64,000 bases of DNA from Ecdyonurus torrentis. Lineage: Eukaryota > Arthropoda > Insecta > Ephemeroptera > Heptageniidae. A program made the translations under genes and the position numbers. Positions 32,239-45,341 of this stretch are shown piece by piece. The notes beneath the pieces are model-generated. The model searched no databases and was not told the origin of the DNA. It was given only the letters and a program-made list of their open reading frames with translations. The DNA lies in contig OX439133.1 in the NCBI GenBank assembly GCA_949318235.1, forward strand, positions 24,097,741 to 24,161,740, given 5' to 3'. The first letter of the stretch is position 1; each line of letters begins with the position of its first letter.

Positions 32239-32640
32239 TGCCAAACACATGATACCAATTCCAACCACAGGAAATTCATTGTTTGGTTATTTTCTTTTAT
32301 TATTAAATTAAATTTAAAATTAAATTCAAAATTAAATTAAATTTCTATTATTATTATAATTTTTTATTACAATTTTTTATTTTTATTTTTTTTTTTTTTT
32401 GCTAACCAAAAATATGATACTGATTCCAACAAAGAAAAGGTCACATCGTTTGCGTTAACTTCTTTAAAAATTGAATTAAATAAAATTATGATTTTTTTTT
32501 TTTGTGCTTCCTAATCACATACCAAATCCCTTAAGCGTTTGGTTAATTAAAAATATATTATGTTAATTGAAAACAGTAAATTTTAATACGTATTTATATT
32601 TTTGCTTCCTACAAACGATAAAGTAAAAAATTATGAATTA
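32236..32640 (+). repeat. degenerate tandem repeat of about 100-165 bp
   Basis: Three or four times a T-run is followed by a related phrase: GCTTGCCAAACACATGATAC (32236), GCTAACCAAAAATATGATAC (32401), GCTTCCTAATCACATACCAA (about 32506) and TTGCTTCCTACAAACGAT (about 32603). Each of the first three is followed by TTCCAAC- or CGTTTG-like words. It looks like an old, decayed array next to the main satellite. Confidence 0.5.
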
Positions 32641-33079
32641 CTTCATGTAATAATAAATAATGCTAAAAGAATAACGAGAAACCAAATAAAGATTAATAAA
32701 TTAATTATTTAAAAGTTAAGATGATTTTTAAAGTCAAGAAAAGAATGTATTTAGTATAAATATAATATATTATAATTATTATAAAACAGAAAAAAAGTTT
32801 GGGAAATTTCAAGCTTTATATTTAAAACAAAAAACCCTTGCCTTCCTTTTTTGTGACACCTTATAATTGATAATTAAAAAGAATGGAGTAAAACAAATCA
32901 ACAACGGAGTGCAAAATTTAAAGATAAATTTTAAACCTGTCTTAATTAATAAAAACATTTTGAAAAAAATTTATATATTTTTTCTAAAAAAATTAAAATT
33001 AATAAAATTTTATTGAAAATTATTAAAAATAATATTGAGTGAAATATATTTCCATTCCTAAATATCTACATTCCTTATG
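32641..33079. other. AT-rich transition before the satellite
   Basis: No gene. The extreme AT content makes it hard to tell whether heavily decayed satellite monomers extend into it. Confidence 0.5.
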
Positions 33080-36000
33080 TAAATATTACTAGAAAAACGG
33101 TGAAAAAAATTATTTCGCCCTAAACCTCTTTTTATTAACATTTTGGTGCATTGAATCACTGTTTTTGAATTTGATTCAGAATTCAAAGTGATATAGTTTG
33201 TATTTTATTGCTTAAAAGATTTTTCAATTCATGATCAAATTTCTTGTGTGATATATTATAGAGAAAAAGTGGAAAACATGTTTCATCCATAAACTATTTT
33301 AAGTCGTATTTTATTTCTTCATATCGTTATTTCTTATCAATTTACTATATTTTTAGTTTATTATAGGGTAAGTACTTAATTAATAATTTAGAAAGGTAAG
33401 GCGTCACACAATCTAAAATTGAAGTGACAAAATTTAACGATAAAGATGTAAATTCTCCAAAAAAAGGAAAAAAAGTTCGGAAAACAAAGAAAATTATATT
33501 TCTTTAATATTTAATTTGATTCAGAATTCAAAGTGATATAGTTTGTATTTTACTGATTAAAAGATTTTTCAATTCATGATTAAATTTCTTGTTTAATATA
33601 TTATAGAGAAAAAATGGAAATAATGTTTCATCCATAATCTATTTTAAGTCAAATTTTTATTCTTAAAAACACTATTATTGAACACATCACTTATATTTTC
33701 GATTATTTTAGGTACGTTCTTATTAAATTAATAATTAAGAAAAGTAAGGCGTCACACAATCTAACGTTGTAGTGACTGAATTTAACGATAAAAATATAAA
33801 AACCATAAAAAAGGATAAAAAAATTTTGGAAAATAAAGAAAAATAATATTTCTTTATTATTTAATTTGATTCAGAATTCAAAGTAATATAGTTTGTATTT
33901 TTTTTTTTAAAGATTTTTCAATTCATGATCAAATTTCTTGTTTAATACTGTATATTATAGAGAAAAAGTGAAAAAAATGTTTCATCCATACACCATTAGA
34001 TGTCAATTCTAATTTCCTCAAATCATTATTTTTTATCAATTTACTATATTTTTTGTTTATTATAAGGTAAGTACTTACTTATTTATAATAAAGAAAAGTA
34101 AGGCGTCACACAATCTAACGTTGTAGTGACAAAATTTAACGATAAAGATATACATTCTGCAAAAAAGGGGGAAAAAAAGTTCGGAAAATAAAGTAAAATA
34201 ATATTTCTTTATTATTTAATTTGATTCAGAATTCAAAGTGATATAGTTTGTATTTTATTGATTAAAAGATTATTCAATTCATGATCCAATTTCTTGTGTG
34301 ATATATTAAAGAAAAAAAGAGGAAAAAATGTTTCATCCATAAACTATTTAAAGTCGAATTTTATTTCTTCAAATCGTTATTTCTTATCAATTTACTATAT
34401 TTTTTGATTATTATAGGGTAAGTACTTACTTAATTAATAATTAAGAAAAGTAAGGAGCCACACAATCTAACGTTGTAGTAACAAAATTTAACGATAAAGA
34501 TATAAATTCTCCAAAATAGGGAAAAAAAGTTCGGAAAATAAAGAAAAATAATATTTCTATAATATTAAATTTGATTCAGAATTCAAAGTAATATAGTTTG
34601 TATTTTATTGATTAAAATATTTTTTAATTCATGATCCAATTTCTCGTGTGATATATTATATAGAGAAAAAGTGGAAATAATGTTTCGTCCATAATCAATT
34701 TTATGTCAAATTTTTATTCTTAAAAACACTATTATTGAACACTTCACTTAAATTTTCGATTAATTTATGGTAAGTTCTTATTTAATAATAATAAAGAAAA
34801 GTAAGGCGTCACACAATCTAACGTTGTAGTAACAAAATTTAACGATCAAAATTTAAAACCATAAAAAAGGATAAAAAAAATTTGGAAAATAAAGGAAAAT
34901 AATATTTCTTTATTATTTAATTTTAATCAGAATTCAAAGTAATATAGTTTGTATTTTTTTTTTATTAAAAGATTTTTCAATTCATGATCAAATTTCTTGT
35001 TTAATACTGTATATTATAGAGAAAAAGTGGAAAAAATGTTTCATCCGTACACTATTATAAGTAAATTTTTATTTACTTAAATCATTATTTTTTTTATCAA
35101 TTTACTATATTTTTTGTTTATTATAAGGTAAGTACTTACTTAATTTATAATAAAGAAAAGTAAGGCGTCACACAATCTAACGTTGTAATGACAAAATTTA
35201 ACGATAAAGATATAAATTCTCCAAAATAGAGAAAAAAAAGTTCGGAAAATGAAGAAAAATGATATTTCTTAAATATTTAATTTGATTCAGAATTCAAAGT
35301 GATATAGTTTGTTATTTATTGATTAAAAGATTTTTCAATTCATGATCAAATTTCATGTGTGATATATTATAGAGAAAAAGTGGAAAAAATGTTTCATCCA
35401 TAATCTATTTAGGTCGAATTTTATTTCTTCAAATTGTTATTTCTTATCAATTTACTATATTTTTAGTTTATTATACGGTAAGTACTTACTTAATTAATAA
35501 TTAAGAAAAGTTAGGCGTCACACAATTTAACGTTGTAGTGACAAAATTTAACGATAAAGATGTAAATTCTCCAAAAAAGGGAAAAAAAGTTCGGAAAATA
35601 AAGAAAAATAATATTTCTTTAATATTTTATAGGATACAGAATCTAAAGTAATATAGTTTGTATTCTATTGATTAAAAGATTTTTCAATTAATGATCAAAT
35701 TTCTTGTGTGATATATTATAGAGAAAAAGTGGAAAAAATGTTGCATCCGTACACTATTTTAAGTCGAATTTTATTTCCTCAAATCATTATTTCTCATCAA
35801 TTTACTATATTTTTTAATTACTATAGGGTAAGCACTTACCTAATTAATAATTAGGAAAAGTAAGGCGTCACACAATCTTACGTTGTAGTGACAAAATTTA
35901 ACGATAAAGATATAAATTCTCCAAAAAAGGGGAAAAACAGTTCGGAAAATAAAGAAAAATAATATTTCTTTAATATTTAATTTGATTAAGAATTCAAAGT

Positions 36001-36210
36001 GATATAGTTTGTATTTTATTGATTAAAAGATTTTTTAATTCATGATCAAATTTCTTGAGTGATATATTATAGAGAAAAAGTGGAAAATTTTTTTCATCCA
36101 TAATCTATTTTAGGTCGAATTTTATTTCTTCAAATCGTTATTTCTTATCAATTTACCATATTTTTAGTTTATTATACGGTAAGTACTTACTTAATTAATA
36201 ATAAAGAAAA
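33080..36210 (+). repeat. diverged left edge of the satellite
   Basis: The first nine or so monomers differ from each other by many substitutions and small indels. The very first (33080-33395) is only loosely recognisable (AGAAAAACGGTGAAAAAAAT for AGAAAAAGTGGAAAAAATG). Deeper monomers fall into near-identical classes. Decay towards the edge is expected where unequal exchange homogenises the interior but not the margin. Confidence 0.8.
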
Positions 36211-39200
36211 GTAAGGCGTCACACAATCTTACGTTGTAGTGACAAAATTTAACGATAAATATATAAATTCTCCAAAAAAGGGGAAAAACAGTTCGGAAAA
36301 TAAAGAAAAATAATATTTCTTTAATATTTAATTTGATTAAGAATTCAAAGTGATATAGTTTGTATTTTATTGATTAAAAGATTTTTCAATTCATGATCCA
36401 ATTTCATGTGTGATATATTATAGAGAAAAAGTGGAACAAATGTTTCATCCATCATCTATTTAGGTCGAATTTTATTTCTTCAAATCGTTATTTCTTATCA
36501 ATTTACTATATTTTTAGTTTATTATACGGTAAGTACTTACTTAATTAATAATTAAGAAAAGTAAGGAGCCACACAATCTAACGTTGTAGTGACAAAATTT
36601 AACAATAAAAATTTGAAATCCATTGAAAAGGAAAAAAATATTTCGGAAAAGAAAGAAAAATAATATTTCTTTAATATTTTATAGGATACAGAATCTAAAG
36701 TGATATAGTTTGTATTCTATTGATTAAAAGATTTTTCAATTAATGATCAAATTTCTTGTGTGATATATTATAGAGAAAAAGTGGAAAAAATGTAGCATCC
36801 GTACACTATTTTAAGTCGAATTTTATTTCCTCAAATCATTATTTCTCATCAATTTACTATATTTTTATATTACTATAGGGTAAGCACTTACTTAATAAAT
36901 AATTAGGAAAAGTAAGGCGTCACACAATTTAACGTTGTAGTGACAAAATTTAACGATAAAGATGTAAATTCTCCAAAAAAGGGAAAAAAAAGTTCGGAAA
37001 ATAAAGAAAAATAATATTTCTTTAATATTTAATTTGATTCAGAATTCAAAGTGATATAGTTTGTATTTTATTGATTAAAAGATTTTTCAATTCATGATCA
37101 AATTTCTTGTGTGATATATTATAGAGAAAAAGTGGAAAAAAATGTTTCATCCGTACACTATCTTAAGTCGAATTTTATTTCCTCAAACCATTATTTCTCA
37201 TCAATTTACTATATTTTTTATTTACTATAGGGTAAGCACTTACTTAATTAAAAATTAGGAAAAGTAAGGCGTCACACAATCTAACGTTGTAATGACAAAA
37301 TTTAACGATAAAGATGTAAATTCTCCAAAAAAGGGGAAAAAAGTTCGGAAAACAAAGAAAAATAATATTTCTTTAATATTTAATTTGATTCAGAATTCAA
37401 AGTGATATAGTTTGTATTTTATTGAATAAAAGGTTTTTCAATACATGATTAAATTTCTTGTTTAATATACTATATAGAAAAATTGGAAAAAAGATGTTTC
37501 ATCCATAAACTATTTTAAGTCAAATTTTATTTCTTCAAATCGTTATTTCTTAACAATTTACTATATTTTTTGTTTATTATATGGTAAGTACTTACTTAAT
37601 CAATAATTAAGAAAAGTAAGGCGTCACACAATCTTACGTTGTAGTGACAAAATTTAACGATAAAGATATAAATTCTCCAAAAAAGGGGAAAAACAGTTCG
37701 GAAAATAAAGAAAAATAATATTTCTTTAATATTTAATTTGATTAAGAATTCAAAGTGATATAGTTTGTAATTTATTGATTAAAAGATTTTTCAATTCATG
37801 ATCAAATTTCATGTGTGATATATTATAGAGAAAAAGTGGAAAAAATGTTTCATCCATCATCTATTTAGGTCGAATTTTATTTCTTCAAATCGTTATTTCT
37901 TATCAATTTACTATATTTTTAGTTTATTATACGGTAAGTACTTACTTAATTAATAATTAAGAAAAGTAAGGAGCCACACAATCTAACGTTGTAGTGACAA
38001 AATTTAACAATAAAAATTTGAAATCCATTGAAAAGGAAAAAAATATTTCGGAAAAGAAAGAAAAATAATATTTCTTTAATATTTTATAGGATACAGAATC
38101 TAAAGTGATATAGTTTGTATTCTATTGATTAAAAGATTTTTCAATTAATGATCAAATTTCTTGTGTGATATATTATAGAGAAAAAGTGGAAAAAAATTTT
38201 CATCCGTACACTATTTTAAGTCGAATTTTATTTCTTCAAATCGTTATTTCTTATCAATTTAAATTTTTTTTTGTGTATTATAGGGTAAGTACTTACTTAT
38301 TTATAATAAAGAAAAGTAAGGAGCCACACAATCTAACGTTGTAATCACAAAATTAAACGATAAAACTATAAAAGCTCTAAAAAAGGGGAAAAAAGAAGTT
38401 CAGAAAATAAAAAAAAATAATATTTTTTTAATATTTAATTTGATTCAGAATTCACAGTGATATAGTTTGTAATTTATTGATTAAAAAAAATTTCAGTTTA
38501 TGATAAAATTTCTTGTGTTATATATTATAGAGAAAAAGTGGAAAAAATGTTTCATCCATACACTATTATAAGTCAAATTTTATTTCTTCAAATCATTATT
38601 ATTTACCAATTTTTCTATATTTTTTGTTTATTATAGGGTAAGCACTTACTTAATTTATTATAAAGAAAAGTAAGGCATCACACAATCTAACGTTGTAGTG
38701 ACAAAATTTAACGATAAAGATATAAATTCTCCTAAAAAGGGGAAAAAAAGTTCGGAAAATAAAGGAAAATAATGTTTCTTAATATTTAATTTGATTCAGA
38801 ATTCAAAGTGATATTGTTTGTATTTTATTAATTAAAAGATTTTTCAATTCATGATCAAATTTCTTGTGTGATATAATATAGAGAAAAAGTGGAAAACATG
38901 TTTCATCCATAAACTATTTTAAGTCGTATTTTATTTCTTCAAATCTTTATTTCTTATCAATTTACTATATTTTTAGTTTATTATACGGTAAGTACTTATT
39001 TAATTAATAATTAAGAAAAGTAAGGAGCCACACAATCTAACGTTGTAGTGACAAAATTTAACAATAAAAATTTGAAATCCATTGAAAAGGAAAAAAATAA
39101 TTCGGAAAAGAAAGAAAAATAATATTTCTTTAATATTTTATAGAATACAGAATCTAAAGTGATATAGTTTGTATTCTATTGATTAAAAGATTTTCCAATT

Positions 39201-42200
39201 AATGATCAAATTTCTTGTGTGATATATTATAGAGAAAAAGTGGAAAAAAATGTTTCATCCGTACACTATTTTAAGTCGAATTTTATTTCCTCAAATCATT
39301 ATTTCTCATCAATTTACTATATTTTTTAATTACTATAGGGTAAGCACTTACTTAATTAAAAATTAGGAAAAGTAAGGCGTCACACAATTTAACGTTGTAG
39401 TGACAAAATTTAACGATAAAGATGTAAATTCTCCAAAAAGGGAAAAAAAGTTCGGAAAATAAAGAAAAATAATATTTCTTTAATATTTAATTTGATTCAG
39501 AATTCAAAGTGATATAGTTTGTATTTTATTGATTAAAAGATTTTTCAATTCATGATCAAATTTCTTGTGTGATATATTATAGAGAAAAAGTGGAAAAAAA
39601 ATTTCATCCATAATCTATTTTAGGTCGAATTTTATTTCTTCAAATCGTTATTTCTTAACAATTTACTATATTTTTTGTTTATTATACGGTAAGTACTTAC
39701 TTAATTAATATTTTACAAAAGTAAGGCGTCACACAATCTAACGTTGTAATGACAAAATTTAACGATAAAGATGTAAATTCTCCAAAAAAGGGGAAAAAAG
39801 TTCGGAAAACAAAGAAAAATAATATTTCTTTAATATTTAATTTGATTCAGAATTCAAAGTGATATAGTTTGTATTTTATTGAATAAAAGGTTTTTCAATA
39901 CATGATTAAATTTCTTGTTTAATATACTATATAGAAAAATTGGAAAAAAGATGTTTCATCCATAAACTATTTTAAGTCAAATTTTATTTCTTCAAATCGT
40001 TATTTCTTAACAATTTACTATATTTTTTGTTTATTATATGGTAAGTACTTACTTAATCAATAATTAAGAAAAGTAAGGCGTCACACAATCTTACGTTGTA
40101 GTGACAAAATTTAACGATAAAGATATAAATTCTCCAAAAAAGGGGAAAAACAGTTCGGAAAATAAAGAAAAATAATATTTCTTTAATATTTAATTTGATT
40201 AAGAATTCAAAGTGATATAGTTTGTAATTTATTGATTAAAAGATTTTTCAATTCATGATCAAATTTCATGTGTGATATATTATAGAGAAAAAGTGGAAAA
40301 AATGTTTCATCCATCATCTATTTAGGTCGAATTTTATTTCTTCAAATCGTTATTTCTTATCAATTTACTATATTTTTAGTTTATTATACGGTAAGTACTT
40401 ACTTAATTAATAATTAAGAAAAGTAAGGAGCCACACAATCTAACGTTGTAGTGACAAAATTTAACAATAAAAATTTGAAATCCATTGTAAAGGAAAAAAA
40501 TATTTCGGAAAAGAAAGAAAAATAATATTTCTATAATATTTTATAGGATACAGAATCTAAAGTGATATAGTTTGTATTCTATTGATTAAAAGATTTTTCA
40601 ATTAATGATCAAATTTCTTGTGTGATATATTATAGAGAAAAAGTGGAAAAAAATGTTTCATCCGTACACTATTTTAAGTCGAATTTTATTTCCTCAAATC
40701 AATATTTCTCATCAATTTACTATATTTTTTAATTACTATAGGGTAAGCACTTACTTAATTAATAATTAGGAAAAGTAAGGCGTCACACAATCTAACGTTG
40801 TAGTGACAAAATTTAACGATAAAAATGAAAATTCTCCAAAAAAGGGAAAAAAAAGTTCGGAAAACAAAGAAAAATAATATTTCTTTAATATTTAATTTGA
40901 TTCAGAATTCACAGTGATATAGTTTGTATTTTTTTGATTAAAAGATTTTTCAATTCATGATCCAATTTCTTGTGTGATATATTATAGAGAAAAAGTGGAA
41001 AAAATGTTTCATCCATAATCTATTTATGTCTAATTTTTTTCTTCAAATCGTTATTTCTTATCAATTTACTATATTTTTAGTTTATTATACGGTAAGTACT
41101 TACCTAATTATTAATTAAGAAAAGTAAGGAGCCACACAATCTAACGTTGTAGTGACAAAATTTAACAATAAAAATTTGAAATCCATTGAAAAGGAAAAAA
41201 ATATTTCGGAAAAGAAAGAAAAATAATATTTCTTTAATATTTTATAGAATACAGAATCTAAAGTGATATAGTTTGTATTCTATTGATTAAAAGATTTTCC
41301 AATTAATGATCAAATTTCTTGTGTGATATATTATAGAGAAAAAGTGGAAAAAAATGTTTCATCCGTACACTATTTTAAGTCAAATTTTATTTCCTCAAAT
41401 CATTTTTTCTCATCAATTTACTATATTTTTTAATTACTATAGGGTAAGCACTTACTTAATTAAAAATTAGGAAAAGTAAGGCGTCACACAATTTAACGTT
41501 GTAGTGACAAAATTTAACGATAAAGATGTAAATGCTCCAAAAACGGGAAAAAAAGTTCGGAAAATAAAGAAAAATAATATTTCTTTAATATTTAATTTGA
41601 TTCAGAATTCAAAGTGATATAGTTTGTATTTTATTGATTAAAAGATTTTTCAATTCATGATCAAATTTCTTGTGTGATATATTATAGAGAAAAAGTGGAA
41701 AAAAATTTTCATCCATAATCTATTTTAGGTCGAATTTTATTTCTTCAAATCGTTATTTCTTATCAATTTACTATATTTTTAGTTTATTATACGGTAAGTA
41801 CTTACTTAATTAATAATTTACAAAAGTAAGGCGTCACACAATCTTACGTTGTAGTGACAAAATTTAACGATAAAGATATAAATTCTCCAAAAAAGGGGAA
41901 AAACAGTTCGGAAAATAATGGAAAATAATATTTCTTAATATTTAATTTGATTCAGAATTCAAAGTGATATTGTTTGTATTTTATTGATTTAAAGATTTTT
42001 CAATTAATGATCAAATTTCTTGTGTGATATAATATAGAGAAAAAGTGGAAAACATGTTTCATCCATAAACTATTTTAAGTCGTATTTTATTTCTTCAAAT
42101 CGTTATTTCTTATCAATTTAATATATTTTTTTGTTTATTATAGGGTAAGTACTTACTTAATTTATAATAAAGAAAAGTAAGGAGCCACACAATCTAACGT

Positions 42201-45200
42201 TGTAATCACAAAATTTAACGATAAAACTATAAAAGCTCTAAAAAAGGGGAAAAAAGAAGTTCAGAAAATAAAGAAAAATAATATTTCTTTAATATTTAAT
42301 TTAATTCAGAATTCACAGTGATATAGTTTGTATTTTTTTGATTAAAAGATTTTTCAATTAATGATTCAATTTCTTGTGTGATATATTACAGAAAAAAAGT
42401 GGAAAAAATGTTTTATCCATAATCTATTTATGTCGAATTTTATTTCTTCAAATCGTTATTTCTTATCAATTTACTATATTTTTAGTTTATTATACGGTAA
42501 GTACTTACTTAATTATTAATTAAGAAAAGTAAGGAGCCACACAATCTAACGTTGTAGTGACAAAATTTAACAATAAAAATTTGAAATCCATTGAAAAGGA
42601 AAAAAATATTTCGGAAAAGAAAGAAAAATAATATTTCTTTAATATTTTATAGAATACAGAATCTAAAGTGATATAGTTTGTATTCTATTGATTAAAAGAT
42701 TTTCCAATTAATGATCAAATTTCTTGTGTGATATATTATAGAGAAAAAGTGGAAAAAAATGTTTCATCCGTACACTATCTTAAGTCGAATTTTATTTCCT
42801 CAAACCATTATTTCTCATCAATTTACTATATTTTTTATTTACTATAGGGTAAGCACTTACTTAATTAAAAATTAGGAAAAGTAAGGCGTCACACAATCTA
42901 ACGTTGTAATGACAAAATTTAACGATAAAGATGTAAATTCTCCAAAAAAGGGGAAAAAAGTTCGGAAAACAAAGAAAAATAATATTTCTTTAATATTTAA
43001 TTTGATTCAGAATTCAAAGTGATATAGTTTGTATTTTATTGAATAAAAGGTTTTTCAATACATGATTAAATTTCTTGTTTAATATACTATATAGAAAAAG
43101 TGGAAAAAAGATGTTTCATCCATAAACTATTTTAAGTCAAATTTTATTTCTTCAAATCGTTATTTCTTAACAATTTACTATATTTTTTGTTTATTATATG
43201 GTAAGTACTTACTTAATTAATAATTAAGAAAAGTAAGAGGAGCCACACAATCTAACGTTGTAGTGACAAAATTTACCGATAAAGTAATAAATTCTCCAAA
43301 AAAGGAAAAAAAAAAGTTCGGAAAGCAAAGAATAATAATATTTCTTTAATATTTAATTTGAATCAGAATTCAAAGTGATATAGTTTGTAATTTATCGATT
43401 AAAAGATTTTTCATTTTATGATAAAATTTCTAGTGTGATATATTATAGAGAAAAATTGGAAAAAAATGTTTCATCCATACACTATTATAAGTCAATTTTT
43501 ATTTCCTTAAATTTTTTTTTTTTATCAATTTACTATATTTTTTGTTTATTATAGGTTAAGTACTTGCTTAATTTATAATAAAGAAAAGTAAGGCGTCACA
43601 CAATCTAACGTTGTAGTGACAAAATTTAACGATAAAAATATAAATTCTCCAAAAAAGGGGGAAAAAAGGTCGGAAAACAAAGGAAAATAATATTTCTTTA
43701 TTATTTAATTTCATTCAGAATTCAAAGTAATATAATTTGTATTTTTTTTATTAAAAGATTTTTCAATTCATGATCCAATTTCTTGTTTAATATATTATTA
43801 AGAAAAAGTGGAAAAAATGTTTCGTCCGAACACTATTATAAGTCAATTTTTATTTCACAAATAATTATATTTTATCAATTTACTATATTTTTTTTTATTA
43901 TATGGTAAGTACTTACTTAATCAATAATTAAGAAAAGTAAGGCGTCACACAATCTTACGTTGTAGTGACAAAATTTAACGATAAAGATATAAATTCTCCA
44001 AAAAAGGGGAAAAACAGTTCGGAAAATAAAGAAAAATAATATTTCTTTAATATTTAATTTGATTAAGAATTCAAAGTGATATAGTTTGTAATTTATTGAT
44101 TAAAAGATTTTTCAATTCATGATCAAATTTCATGTGTGATATATTATAGAGAAAAAGTGGAAAAAATGTTTCATCCATCATCTATTTAGGTCGAATTTTA
44201 TTTCTTCACGTCGTTATTTCTTATCAATTTACTATATTTTTAGTTTATTATACGGTAAGTACTTACTTAATTAATAATTAAGAAAAGTAAGGAGCCACAC
44301 AATCTAACGTTGTAGTGACAAAATTTAACAATAAAAATTTGAAATCCATTGAAAAGGAAAGAAATATTTCGGAAAAGAAAGAAAAATAATATTTCTTTAA
44401 TATTTTATAGAATACAGAATCTAAAGTGATATAGTTTGTATTCTATTGATTAAAAGATTTTCCAATTAATGATCAAATTTCTTGTGTGATATATTATAGA
44501 GAAAAAGTGGAAAAAAATGTTTCATCCGTACACTATTTTAAGTCAAAATTTATTTCCTCAAATCATTATTTCTCATCAATTTACAATATTTTTTAATTAC
44601 TATAGGGTAAGCACTTACTTAATTAAAAATTAGGAAAAGTAAGGCGTCACACAATTTAACGTTGTAGTGACAAAATTTAACGATAAAGATATAAATTCTC
44701 CAAAAAAGGGGAAAAACAGTTCGGAAAATAAAGAAAAATAATATTTCTTTAATATTTAATTTGATTAAGAATTCAAAGTGATATAGTTTGTAATTTATTG
44801 ATTAAAAGATTTTTCAATTCATGATCAAATTTCATGTGTGATATATTATAGAGAAAAAGTGGAAAAAATGTTTCATCCATCATCTATTTAGGTCGAATTT
44901 TATTTCTTCAAATCGTTATTTCTTATCAATTTACTATATTTTTAGTTTATTATACGGTAAGTACTTACTTAATTAATAATTAAGAAAAGTAAGGAGCCAC
45001 ACAATCTAACGTTGTAGTGACAAAATTTAACAATAAAAATTTGAAATCCATTGAAAAGGAAAAAAATATTTCGGAAAAGAAAGAAAAATAATATTTCTTT
45101 AATATTTTATAGGATACAGAATATAAAGTGATATAGTTTGTATTCTATTGATTAAAAGATTTTTCAATTAATGATCAAATTTCTTGTGTGATATATTATA

Positions 45201-45341
45201 GAGAAAAAGTGGAAAAAAATGTTTCATCCGTACACTATTTTAAGTCGAATTTTATTTCCTCAAATCATTATTTCTCATCAATTTACTATATTTTTTAATT
45301 ACTATAGGGTAAGCACTTACTTAATTAATAATTAGGAAAAG

